From Tetrastigma voinierianum (lineage: Eukaryota > Streptophyta > Magnoliopsida > Vitales > Vitaceae): DNA of 64,000 bases. A program made the position numbers and the translations under genes. Location: assembly GCA_016808115.1 (NCBI GenBank), contig JAEQBH010002348.1, positions 310,001 to 374,000 on the forward strand, written 5' to 3'. The notes under the pieces are model-generated. The model was not told the DNA's origin and ran no database searches. It worked only from the letters and a program-made list of their open reading frames with translations. Numbering within the stretch: position 1 is the stretch's first letter; the number at the start of each line of letters is the position of its first letter. Positions 12,091-23,900 of the stretch are shown piece after piece.

Positions 12091-12760
12091 CATTCCTAGG
12101 CCATATTGTTTCTGCAGAAGGAATTAGAGTTTACCCTGTTAAAGTTGAAGCTATTGTAAATTGGAAACCGCCCCGAAATATAACATAAGTGAAAAGTTTC
12201 TTAGGCTTAGCTGGTTATTATCGACGATTTGTAAAGGGTTTCTCTATCATAGCTTCTATGCTCACTAAATTACTCCGGAAAGGGGTAAAATTTGAATGGA
12301 CTGACAAATGTCAAGCCAATTTTAATCAATTGAAGAGAATGGTTGTTCAAGCACTGGTGTTGACTCAACCTACTCCTAGTAAAGAATACATCATGTATAG
12401 TGTGCTTCAAGGAATGGACTAGGATGTGTATTGATGCAAGATGGCAAGGTAGTGGCATGTACCTCTAGACAGTTGAAACAACATGAACAAAATTATCCCA
12501 CACATGATATGGAACTGGCTGCAATAGTGTACTCTTTGAAAATATGGCGACACTAGTTATATGGTGAAAGATGCAGAATTTATACATATCATAAAAGTCT
12601 CAAATACTTGTTAACCTAGAAGGAACTAAACCCGAGACAATGACAATGGCTAGAATTTTTCAAAGACTATCATTGCAAAGTGGACTACCACCCAGGAAAA
12701 GCTAATGTGGTGGCTGACGCCTTAAGCAAAAAGATGATTTCAGTTTTGTCACTGCAACAC
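12091..12760 (+). pseudogene. Gypsy RNase H (element B)
   Basis: FLGLAGYYRRFVKGFS (about 12199) is the conserved RT thumb/RNase H junction. KFEWTDKCQANF follows. After stops, the trace continues with QLKQHEQNYPTHD and the DYHPGKANVVADALSKK-type end at about 12680-12735. Several stops and frameshifts interrupt it. Confidence 0.8.
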
Positions 12761-12829
12761 AGTAGATAGAGATTTACACCTGAAGGAGCTTTATTAGCTT
12801 AATTAAAAGCTAAACCTGACTTGAAGCAA

Positions 12830-13610
12830 ATGATAATTAATGCTTAGAAGAATGATGTTGAGTTGCAACAAACTGAACAATTAGTCAAAGACGGAAACAA
12901 GACTGACTATTTAGTGGTGGATGATGGAGGTTTATATTATAAGAACATATTATGTTTATCGGTTGACAAGGAATTAAAGAAGAAGTTGATGCATGAAGCT
13001 CACAATACCGTATTCACCATGCATCCTAGAGGTAACAAGATTTTCCAGGATTTGAAGCAATATTATTGGTGGCGAGGGATGAAGAAGGATATAGCAGATT
13101 ATGTATCCAGATGTTTGACTTGTCAACAAGTGAAAGCTGAACACCAAGTATCGTTTGGTCTGCTAAATCCCATTCAATTCCACAATGGAAATGGGACAAC
13201 ATTGTTATGGATTTTGTGACTGGCTTTCCCCTCACACAAAGGAAACATGACTCAGTATGGGTAATCGTTGACAAACTCACAAATTCAACTCATTTGTTAC
13301 CAATCCGGCTTGACTATTCCATGGATCGACTTGCTGAACTATATGTGAACGAGATTGTCCAATTACATGGTATTCCATTGTCAATTGTGTCTGATCGAGA
13401 TCCACGATTTATATTAAGGTTTTGGAAAGAATTACAGTCAGCTTTGGGTATTCGACTTAATTTTTGCACAACCTTCCACTCGTAAACTAATGGACAGTTT
13501 GAAATAGTGATACAAGTGTTAGAAGACATGCTATGAGGATGTGCCCAGGATTTTCCTGGAAGTTAGGATAGGTATATTCCACTAATGCAATTTTCCTATA
13601 ACAACTGTTA
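12830..13610 (+). pseudogene. Gypsy integrase (element B)
   Basis: The N-terminal HHCC zinc finger is readable in frame 12863-13219 (HEAHNTVFTMHPRGNK ... CLTCQQVK). The DDE core follows in another frame: MDFVTGFPLTQ (first Asp), VSDRDPRF (second Asp), and GQFEIVIQVLEDML with the third acidic residue after a TAA. So all catalytic positions can be seen, but the frame is broken at least twice. Integrase would insert the cDNA copy. Confidence 0.82.
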
Positions 13611-13838
13611 TCAGTCAAGTATTGGCATGGTACCATATGAAGATTTATATGGCAGAAAATGTAGAACCCTTGTGTGCTGGACAGAACTGAACGAGCATAA
13701 GGTAATTGGTGTGAACATAGTGAAATACACAGAATAAAAAGTTTGGGTTATTCGGCAATAGTTGAAAACTGCTAGTGATCGACATAAGTCGTATGCTAAT
13801 TTGAAGAGAAAAGATATTGAATATAAAGTTTCCGAGAT
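13611..13838 (+). pseudogene. Gypsy integrase C-terminal part, left of insertion F
   Basis: Traces such as CRTLVCW.ELNEHK and KTASDRHKSYANLKRKDIEYKV correspond to the integrase C-terminal region of plant gypsy elements. The sequence is interrupted at 13838 by LTR F and resumes at about 16301. Confidence 0.7.
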
Positions 13839-16300
13839 TGTCAAGACATTAAAAATACCGAATTTATATAATAATTTTATTATATATATTCCGCATAAAT
13901 TGAGCCAAACTTGCGTTCTTCCGAGAAAAACTGATAAATTGTTAAATTGTGAAAAGTGAAATGAATATGTAAGCATATGATTAAATATTATATGATAAAA
14001 TGAGAAATAGATTGAACCCAGAAATAAACCTAAGTGAAAAAGGGAAAATTTGAAATTTTGTAAAATAAGGACCTAAGGGTCAATTGAGGAAATGTTTATG
14101 TCTTTAAGTGTAAATAGAAGTGATATAAGTGCTATAAGGTAAACTGAGGCAACTTAAATCCAAAAATGGGTTTTTGATGTGCCAAACATGGCCTCGAAGC
14201 GGTAAGGATGCCAGACCACATTTGGTCTTCGAATGCTTATTTGAGCAAAAACGTTTTGGAGACAAGAGAGAGGGAGCTAGGGCAAGGTGAGAAGATCAAG
14301 ATTGTTGGTGATTTCTTCCCATTTCTTGCTTCTAAGTGATCAAACAACTTGGATGAAGAAGATTCAAAGGGATTTAAGGTAAGAACCAAACCCTAGAAAG
14401 TTTCCAGATTTATGCTTAGTTAGAAAACCCTAATCCATCCATGGGTTTTGCTTATGGTTGGTTTAAGATGATATTAGGATGTTATTGGGAGTGTTTCCCA
14501 TGATTTGTTTTGGGTTTTTGAGGATTTTTGGAGAAAAATCACAAAATAGCAAAAACAGGAAAATTAAGCATATCAGGCTCCTATGTCGTAGCGTAGGGAA
14601 CTCACGCCATGGCATAGACCTACGCCAAGGCTTGGAATCCCTCACCACGGCGAGGCCAAGGTGCCAAAATGGCACCTCCTCGGGTACACCACGGCGTAGC
14701 TACTGTTCACAGTGAACAAATTTAGGGTTTTTGTTTCTGAACACCTCGTATTCGTACACTGATAGTTTAAAGACCCTAATAAATTATTAATGGGGGTTCA
14801 AATAAGGATAAAACTAAATGAAAAGCGTATCGTACCTCACCGCCTTGGCGAGTTTGCCTTTGGGTAAACTTAGTGTCTTAACCTAAAACCGTTAACGAAG
14901 ATAAATTTGTCATTCACTAAAAATGTATAATAATTGTTTATCCACCAAGAGTGGCGTAATTATTATTGACTAGGGGCAGGTGAGGATCACCTAACCTAGG
15001 ACCGAGATCGAAGGGAAGGAAACGAGAGCCGACAGCTTCGGTTTGTTCACTGACCCTATCCTTATTTCAAGTGTTTTGGTAATATACCAAATAAATGTGA
15101 AATGATTATATGGAATGAGTATATCTTTGAAATGATATTACGAAAGTGCATATGGATTTGAAAATGTGATATTTGAAATGTTTGACGATTAATTGCATGT
15201 GAGTGATTAATCGAATTGTAAATGAATTGGTCAATTCTTGACATAATTGAATCGATATATCGAACGACCAACATGGCGGGATGCACCAATCGACATCTGT
15301 CATGATGGTGTATGGCATTGTTAAAATGTCCCACTTGGCGGGATGCACCAATCGACATCCGTCATGATGGCTGTGAGATGAATTTTAAATGACCACTGCG
15401 GATGCACCAATCGGCATCCGCTCATGATGGGAGACCGAATTGTTAAATGTAAGCACATCATCGACAAAAAGGACAGGATTCAACAAATGGAATCGGCCAT
15501 GAATGTGAATTGCATGTATTAAAGTAAAATGGCAAACTTTGATTGCGGAATGAGATTTGTAAACTAAATACGCTCCCAGAGTATATGTTTCAATCTCAAG
15601 ACGGAGTTAAATGATTTGTTAAATGTGAAAATGGCATTTTGGATATGATCAATGATTTGTAAAGTGAAAGTATGTGAAAGGAATAAGCATGAGTAGTTTG
15701 ATATAAAAGTATTGGTTTTATGATAAATGGCTGTCATGTTAAATTAAGAATTGAATAGAATCAGAGGAATCACCCAAGCATGAAAATCCTTAGCGTGTAG
15801 TTTTTATCTATGCGCAGGTTTCGAGTAAACAGGACAAAAGGCAAGATCAAGAAGAGCAGAGTCATAGAGAAATTTGCGGTGTATAAGTATATACCCCGTC
15901 ATATGCATATCATTTTTTTTTATCATTTGACATTTTGTGAACAAAATAGTTAAACTCTGAACTATCGTTTTGTATATCATTTTGTAAAGGCATGATACGC
16001 CATTTTGTAAATGAATTGTATAAGAGTAAATGTTTTTGGTTCTACCATTTGAAATGCTTCCATGTAATTGGAAACCCTAAAACGAAATGACATACATAAA
16101 ATGTTTTGTTAAGATAAATGAAAACGGTCAAAGAAAACCGGCTCTGCCGGTCTACTCCTTCTGCCCGCGAGGATTCTGGGTCAGCGAAACTTTTACAAAA
16201 AAAAAAAAAAAAGACAACCAAATGAAAAGTAAATAAAAATAATTAAACGAGCATCCCGAATCCGGGCCGACCACCAACGTCGAACCGAGAAGGGTGTTAA
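13839..16300 (+). mobile_element. Solo gypsy LTR F inside element B
   Basis: About 2.46 kb of non-coding LTR sequence interrupts the integrase of B. It shares its start (AAAAATACC...TTTATAATAATTTTATTATATAT), internal hairpin repeats and its end region with LTR G (57192-59867). The first bases (TGTCAAGACATT) are a decayed TGTAACGCCCC, and the end reads GGGTGTTA. The left flank is GAGAT, but no clean right target duplication is seen, so the end may have lost a few bases. A solo LTR is inferred because no internal domain is present. Confidence 0.75.
15279..15419 (+). repeat. Hairpin-containing 60-bp repeats in LTR F
   Basis: GGATGCACCAATCGGCATCC, with a 6-bp stem GGATGC/GCATCC, is perfect at 15400-15419. 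Slightly altered copies lie at 15279-15298 and 15341-15360, spaced 62 and 59 bp. LTR G has four related copies. Confidence 0.8.
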
Positions 16301-16704
16301 GGTCTTTGGGTACTATCATGGAGAAAGATACTCCGATTTGGAAAGAAAGGGGAACCGAGTCCAAGGTTTATCGGCTCTTATGAGATTTTAGAAAGAATTG
16401 ACCAGTGGCTTATCGTTTGGCTCTCCCTCCTGAGTTGGCTAAGTTACATGATGTTTTCCATGTATCAATGCTTTGTAGATACCGCTCGAATGAATCACAT
16501 ATTTTACCAAGCATAAGATATCTATGCAACCGACTTCACTGTATGATGAAGAACCAAAAGCCATTCTAACTCAGAAGAAATAACTGAAATAAACAGTTCG
16601 CCAGTACAAAGATTTTGAAACACCATGGTATCAAGCAGCTAAACTCGGGAGCTTAATCAACAATAAGGGCACAGTACCCGCCACTTTTCAATACATGTAT
16701 GAAT
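16301..16704 (+). pseudogene. Gypsy integrase C-terminus, right of insertion F
   Basis: Pieces readable in several frames (WRKILRFGKKG, SPRFIGSYEILER, YRLALPPELAKLHDVFHVSML) form the usual end of a plant gypsy integrase before the chromodomain-like tail. They continue the sequence stopped at 13838, which confirms that F is an insertion. Confidence 0.75.
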
Positions 16705-16728
16705 TTTGATGACGAAATGGGAGAGAAT
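16705..16728 (+). other. Polypurine tract of element B
   Basis: GACGAAATGGGAGAGAAT directly precedes the 3' LTR. The preceding ATGTATGAATTTTGATGACG matches the MYEF(R/D)D end of the polyprotein as in element A. Confidence 0.7.
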
Positions 16729-18849
16729 TATAAAGCCCCAACTTATACCCTAGTAGTTTTATGACATGTTTAGGGAATTTGGAAGTCAAAATTGTGTAAT
16801 CCAATGGTTAAAATACTTAGGAGAGAAAAAGGGTATATAACCAGAATTAATCGAAGAGTCAATGGTAAATTGGTAATTTACCAATTTGGGACCTAAAAGA
16901 CAAAACAAGAAGTTTGTATGCTAATGGATGAATTAGAAATACATGTATATCAAATACTATAGGATAGAGGGGTTAAATAAAAAGAAAAATGTGAACTAAT
17001 CACATGAAGGCACATAGTTAGTGTCTAGAAAATGATGAACCAATAACAAGAAGCCACCTACTTATGCTAGAAGAGTCAAGAAGTGGAGGAAAATTTAACT
17101 CTTAAGCGGAAAACCGTTACCTCAAAACAAAGAAGGAGAAAGAAGATAAGGGAGAAGGAGAAAGAATAGAAGAAAGTGTGGTTAATGCAAAAATGAGCAA
17201 ACAAAGGTTAAGGAAAATCCTAACTCTTTTGTATGTGATTATTGAGTCATATTTTTTGTGTATTTGTTGGTTTATTTGTGGTTTGGTTTGGTTGTGGTCT
17301 TTGGTAAGGACCAAAGATGTGAAAAATGATATGTGGGTGGCTAAGGGGAAATTCTGCCAAAATTTCCCTAGACCCGTGTCTTTGTTTTGGCCATAACTTG
17401 GTCTAAGGACCTCCAAATTGGATTATTTCAGTTAGAGATGAAACCTAAGAACCAGAGATACAAATGTTTAGAAGAGACTGAGATTTAAATCCTCCTTTAA
17501 GAACCCTGAAAATGAGTTTTACAATAAGATACTAATTTTGTTCCCTCTATGGGAGTAGTTTATATTGTTTGGACCATATATTGAGACATACTGATCCAAA
17601 TGATGTGAATTAAAATCCTAATGAAACTAGACACTAAGGAAAGTAACTTTCATGATGAAAGTATGGTCACATTATGTCTCTAATGTTCCCAGAAATTCGT
17701 CCAATTGAGAAAACAATATTGTCTCTAGAAACTGTTCAGGAGCAGTTCAGAATGTTTTGGTCATATCTCCTAAGTTAAAGGTCCAAATGACTTAATCTGT
17801 GAGCCTTTGGAAACTTAAGACATAGGTGAACATTTTTTTAGAATATCACTTTGTCTAAAAACCTTATTTATTGGGTCAAAATTGTAGTTGGAAATGGAAT
17901 TTGGATGTGTTAAAATTGACTGTGAATACCATATGAATATTACTAATACTGTTATAATCATTATTGAAACACATATAACTGAATGCCTGCTTATGACCAG
18001 GTAGTGGATAGATGAAGATGCCTATAGGGACATCGCTTGCTGCACTTCATCGTTTCCGACCGTTTCAGGTAACTACATGGACCCGTTTCGTCATTCTCGT
18101 GAGTCTGCGAGGTCATGATCTGATCCCGCTTCGACTGGTCAGCACTATACTTCATGTACCTACGTACCTACCATACAAAGGATTCGACATCCACCTTTTA
18201 TTAGGCTATTCGTGCAAACTTATATCATATAATATTGGTAATGAATAACATGAAAATGATTAATTCCGGGCTAATACATATCCGTAATGTAATACGATGT
18301 ACCTACTGCACCTACTCAGATCGAAATTTCTAACACCTCACTACTGAATAATAAAACATTATGAGTATGAATTAATTAATGAAATATACTCACATTCGTG
18401 TGATATCTTTGACGACCACTGTGAGTGGTTGTCCATATTGTATTTGTTTCTCCACTAAGCTATATGCCTAGCACGAGTGCTCTATCCATGTAGGTACCAA
18501 AGATAAATTTTGACGCAAAGGACATCTTGCATATGTCAAGGCCAATACAACAATAGAAGCCCACCAATGTATGTGTTGATTTTGTAATAGTAAGACAAAT
18601 GTATGACATGTATATAATGTTTTTGAACACTACTATAATCATGTTATATATGAATATGACTTTTAATATTCTAAAAAGAAATGATTTCCACAAATAAAAA
18701 GGGTAATCCTGTTAAAAAATATATATAATAAAAGAAATACTATCATAAGTTTTGAATAATAGCTCTCAGATTTGTGGCACTCCTCGCTTGAAACAGTGAG
18801 CCCACCATAACAGTGGATGGGGCACTGTGGTCAAGAAGGGAGTGTTACA
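16729..18849 (+). mobile_element. Gypsy element B, 3' LTR
   Basis: It starts TATAAAGCCCC (TG mutated to TA) and ends GAGTGTTACA; 2121 bp. It is almost the same as the 5' LTR over the first 1.2 kb and last 0.4 kb. A central patch (about 18010-18340) is much more divergent and carries CG dinucleotides absent from the 5' LTR. Confidence 0.88.
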
Positions 18850-19800
18850 TAATTGACGAGTAATGAGTCCGATGACAAGATCTAATATCACTTGGGCTAG
18901 ATGTGGCATAGATAATCTAGTGGGAGCTACACTTTATCCATGCTTTGAACCGAGTGGGGTATAGATTGGTGAAAGGATAAATTATGCAGTAATTATCTAT
19001 GGAAGGTTTAGCAGTCAAACCACTGACTCTCTGGTCCATTGGGGCCATGATGTGTTGCTAAATGCCGCTCACGACTTGCTTAATTCAATAGTTGAATCAA
19101 GTGGTCAACATAACCAAGAACCTAATTTAGAAGAGTGTGGGGCTGATATAAAACGGATTTGGATGTAATCTAAATATAAGGGAGATCAATCTCGAGAATG
19201 GAATGTCATGGGATTAGTGGAATCCTGAGATCAAAAGCCTTCACAAGAGATAAAGTAGGCTTGGGATTGTTTATAAGCTTAAGGCCCATGAGGGAACACG
19301 CCATAACGCATAGAGATGGGTGTAGCCTATCATCTCTTAAAGAAAGGGGCACTTTGGACATTTCAAGGGCAAGGGTTTTCCTATAAAATGACCGATATGG
19401 AAAACCCTAATTCTAAGCCTTCATTTGCCCACTTTTCTCAAGATATAGTGTTCTTGAGTTAGAAAGAGTGTTCTTGAAGAACATCCAGGTGTGATTTGAG
19501 CATCAAATCCTTGAGTTTTCGGCTTCCCTCTTCAGATCTATACTTTGCTAGCACCAAGATCGCAGACCGCTTCAAAGGTTATCGACTCCAATTCTTCTGT
19601 GCGGTGGATACGGCTAGAGGCAAACCAAGAACGTGGTTCGCTTTCGGGCCATTTGCATCACTCCTTCGGGATTGGTTTGGCTACTGCACATGAGGTATAA
19701 ATCTCGCACCTCATCTTGTTTTGAACCGACTTTGATGCCTCAAGGGATCCTTGGGAGGGTTTTTACTAAAGTTTTTTTGTTTTTCCGCTGCTTTGGCATG
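18850..19800 (+). mobile_element. Repeat C1, right fragment (LTR-like)
   Basis: It shares ordered blocks with C2 at about 28190-29200: GGGAGCTACACTTTATCCAT, TGTTGCTAAATGCCGCTCA and CTTGATTCAAT-type words. TATA-like CCTATAAAATG lies at about 19380. No coding potential. The region begins with TAATT, the right target copy of element B, so B inserted into this repeat. Its class is unknown; an LTR is most likely. Confidence 0.55.
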
Positions 19801-19804
19801 AGAT

Positions 19805-19992
19805 GCCACCTTCTAAAACCCAACACTCCCAACTATGAGGGGCCTTTCAAAGTGCATCAAGTACTACCTAGAAATACCTATTGGTTAGCAAGCCTACAAG
19901 AAGAGTCACACAAGAGTTTCATCAATGGGAAATACCTTAAGAAGTATTTCCCTACCATGTGGGAAATTGTAGAAACTTCCCAAAAGAATTAG
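19805..19992 (+). pseudogene. Tat/Ogre-type integrase C-terminal tail
   Basis: In frame with the stop at 19990-19992, the sequence reads KPNTPNYEGPFKVHQVLPRN, then INGKYLKKYFPTMWE. This pattern (NWEGPFKV...VLP...Y.L...NGKYLKKYYP) is the end of the polyprotein in Tat-lineage gypsy elements. Only the last 60 residues or so remain, because repeat C1 lies immediately upstream. Downstream tandem repeats fit the region that follows pol in this lineage. Confidence 0.7.
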
Positions 19993-20029
19993 GCCGACTC
20001 TATGACTTTTAATGTTGGGGAAATTGTTC

Positions 20030-20280
20030 TATCCTATGTTCTGAGTCAAGATGTCGGATTTTTAAGCCACAGTTTTCTCAAATATACAATTTCTCCAACA
20101 AATTCAGAAATTAAAAGTAGGCTTTTAAAGCGACTAATTCTCAAATATACAAAGTTTTCCAATAGGGTACCTATTCAATATAATAAAAAAGTAGGCTTTT
20201 GAAGCCACTAATTTTCAAGCATTCAAGTTTCTCCAATGTTGTACTTGATATAGGCAGTATATATTCTCAAGTAAAGAAAG
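20030..20280 (+). repeat. Degenerate tandem repeat after the Tat/Ogre tail
   Basis: The words GTAGGCTTTTAAAGC...ACTAATT and TCTCAAATATACAA...TTTCTCCAA recur about three times with spacing of roughly 75-85 bp. It lies just downstream of the integrase tail. Confidence 0.65.
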
Positions 20281-20310
20281 TAGGTCCAAGGACCACTTTT
20301 AATTCAACAA

Positions 20311-20556
20311 CAGAGAATCTCATCATTATTCCATAAACATCAGCACACATCCAGATGTAGACCTAGTGTCACCTTTGTCCATTAATGCAATGTCATGGTT
20401 GTAGGTGTACATGTGTTGGTGTTCAGTGAGTTTTCCACAATCACATTATCATTCCTTAAACATTAAACACGCATCCAAAGGTAGGCCTAGCGCCACCTTG
20501 ATCCGCTAATGCAATGTCATGGCTTTAAGTGCGCATGTGTAATGTTAAGTGATTTT
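20311..20556 (+). repeat. 123-bp tandem duplication
   Basis: Two diverged copies (about 20311-20433 and 20434-20556) share ATTCC.TAAACAT, CACATCCA, CTAATGCAATGTCATGG and CATGTGT at a constant 123-bp offset. Confidence 0.75.
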
Positions 20557-20559
20557 TCA

Positions 20560-20924
20560 ACAACATCTCAAGAAGACATCCCAAATCTCCTCCTTCCACC
20601 AAGTAAAAATGGTAGGCCGGTGGCCACCTAAGCAAGGGTTGGAAAGGGATCAAACCAGCCTCAGGACAATCAATTGTCATCATAGACCATGGAGTACAAA
20701 AGTACAGAAGAAGATAGTACAAAAGAAGAACGTGTGGAAAGGAAGCTTTACAATGGAAAAATGCCAAACAAATGGCTACTAAGTTCCTAAGTCAAAGTTT
20801 CATTAGATCATGATTGTTCAGAATTTTCAAAGTCGTATCATAGAGAAATCAAAAGAACGTAGAGAATCCTAATAGCCAAGGTAGTGCTGGTGAGATGGGT
20901 CAATTCTCTACAAGGCTAAAGTTA
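20560..20924. other. Non-coding stretch between Tat repeats and the PMD gene
   Basis: No recognisable coding sequence or repeat. It probably contains the 3' end and flank of the PMD-type gene that begins on the minus strand at about 20925. Confidence 0.3.
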
Positions 20925-23900
20925 ATCATGTTATCTCTTCTTGTCGGGAAGCTAAGAATTGGCCTAAAGACTCAGCTCTTTGTCAATGCTCAAGTTGCTG
21001 AACCTTTATGGCTTCACCTTGTTCCACCAAAGAGGTTAACTTAATTTTCTCTATTTTCATTTTTTCAATCAATTCCCTGATATTCTCTTTGTGAGCATCA
21101 TATTCAGTCCCTATCTCACTCAATCTCAAGGTAGCTTATTTCTTAGCAAGAAAGGCCTACTCAAACTCTATCTTATGTCCTTTTAAGACATCCAATTTGG
21201 AGGAATCTCCATGTTGGACTTTAGAGCATGATCCAAGGCAGGGAAAATATAAGAAGTTTGAGCTAACGTCTCTAAGATAAATACCTTGGACTAAGGCACT
21301 TTGGAAGCTGATATTAACACCACTAGAGCTGTATAGAAAGCATCCTTCTAGATGGTGGATAAGGAAAGTAGATCCAAGCTAAGAAAATGGCTCATAGTAG
21401 AGTGAGCAGCAGCCACTTCTGAGTCACTAGGAGGATGCACTAAGAACTAAGGGACAGGAGTGGTTTGATCTAGAAAAGACAAATCCAAAGGCATGTCTAT
21501 CTCCACCTTTATTTGAAAAGTTGACCTCGGTGAAGCTTGGAGAAAGGAAAAATATAAGGTAGGGAAAGATGAAAAATGCAAAAGAAAGAGAAAGATGGAA
21601 AACAAACTGGAGAAAGGGAGCAGGCTAAGAAGTATGCTCATACTGGCCTTCTGTGGTCCTTTTATTCAAAGAGTTTTTTTCCATCTCTATCTTTGAAATA
21701 GGTGCACTACTACTATCTCTAGAATCTTCCTTGCTTTAGGCCTCTTCTCCAAAGGCCAACTCTTACTCACTACTCTCATAAGGATCTTCCATTTCTTCAA
21801 ACTCAATGGGATCATCAACAGTATTGGAGAAATCAAACTAATGGATCAGCCGACGTGAAGAACGTCGTAGGTTGGAAGGAGTTCTCACATTTTCAGGAAG
21901 CTTGGGTTTTTTAGATCGACTACTAGAAGCTATGTTCTTCTCCTTGGCCATCTTGAGTTTCTTGGTAGGTCTACTAGGAGGAGAAATCAATCCTGCAGAG
22001 AAAAGTAGAAATCAAATAAGCATGAGGTAAATTTATGAATACAGATGCATCAAAATAATTCTTTTACCTGTGGTGGGCAAGCAAGAGCTGAGGAGCTCGT
22101 CAAATCTGACATTCCACTAAGAAGAGAAGGAATGTGTTGTGGATAAGGAGATAATCCCAATAGAGTAAGAAGGAGTTTTATACTCCTTTACCAGCTTCTG
22201 CACAAACTCCAAATCTGGTTGAATAGAAGGCAAAGAAGGTAAAACTGGGATAAATTGCTGAAAACCAAACTGGCAAGCCTAAAGACAGGGAAGATATGGA
22301 TGTAGACCAGCTAGAGATGCAGATAGTGAAGTAGAAAAGGAAAAGCAACCCCCTCAAATGAGTACTCCACAAGTGGTACTAGTAGAGGTTGTAGAACTCT
22401 CAAAATCATACAGATGTGATTGAGAAGAAGCCAAAATATGATTCCAAGTTGAATTAAGCTTCAAAAACAAGTGGACCAGTGCTTGATCTACCAAACCCAA
22501 GAAAAAGGAAATAAGATCATCAAAGGGCATGTTGCGTAGAGAATGCATTGCATGGAGCCCAAAGGTCTTAAAAAAGGTAGATTTTATGTCTGAAATCTCT
22601 AGAAAGTATGCAAGTAACCACATCTGTACAAACCATAAGGCACCACTAACTCGATGGTAAGACTCGTTAGATGCATACTTGCTCATGGCTTGATAAACTG
22701 AGGCTAATAGTAAAGTTCCTAACGCATATGATCGACCTAGAGCAAGTGACTTCGCCAAGGGTAAATACTCCATGGTAGAAGGACCCACATGTGGGGAAAA
22801 ATACATATTTGCATAAGAGAACCCACAATAACTCAACATGCTCAATAGTAGAAGGAATCTAGTGACATCACGCCATTTTTGGATAGTGGCAGAGTACGAA
22901 GTCTAAGTGGTAGAGGAAACTTCAATAGCTGGGAGGGAGGAATCCTAAACATCGAGTAGACTCAGCACATTAGCACCTTGGATAGATAAACCGGTGAGAA
23001 TAGTAACATCCCTCAATGTTATGGAAATAGGGCCAAAAGGGAGCAAGAAAAAGTTAATACTCTTGGACCAAAATTTCAATACCACACTCATCAATTCCAC
23101 ATCAAGAGAGGTGTTTACAGTGGTAAGATTAATAAATTGCTCAATCCCCAAAGATGCAGAAAGTCCTCTAAAATGCGGGGACAACCTTGTAATACCCAAA
23201 ATTATACCCTGACAGTTTTATAACATGTTTTGGGTATAATAAAAGTAAATGTATATTTTTCCGAATAAAAATATGCAAAAAAAATAAAATAAGCAAAACC
23301 CAGAATTTGTACAAGAACCAAGGGTAAATTGGTAAATTACCACTTGAAGACCCAAGGGTCATTAATGAGGATGTCTAGAGGTCAAGGTATAAAAAGCTTG
23401 AAAATGAAATGCAAGTAGAAGGAGTTATGAGATTTAAAGGTAAATAAGAGAAAGTTAAAGGCAATAATGCATTATTGGGATGGGCCAAACATAACCTAAG
23501 GACCAAATTTGGGGATAAGACCACATTTGGTCTACCAAGTGAAACATTTTTCCCCCAAATTGGAGAGCAACCCGTAGAGAGAAAGAGAGAAGAAGAAACA
23601 GCAGTTGTTAAGAAAGGGAAGCGCCAAAAAGGTAAGGAAACTTTGTAATGGATACATGTTTTGTCAGGTGGAACTACCTTATGTAAGGATTTCTTTGTTT
23701 GGCATTTGATCTTGTGGTTTTAGGGAATTTCTTCCTAACCCTAGATTTGATGAGAGTCATTCGGGTATAAAAACTAAATGATAAAAGATATGTATGGTTT
23801 TCTATAAATTATAGTATGGAGCTTGTATGGGATTTATATGAACTTGTTTGTATGGATTTTGTTATGGATACTTGTGTGGAGGTTTGGAATACCTCTTTGG

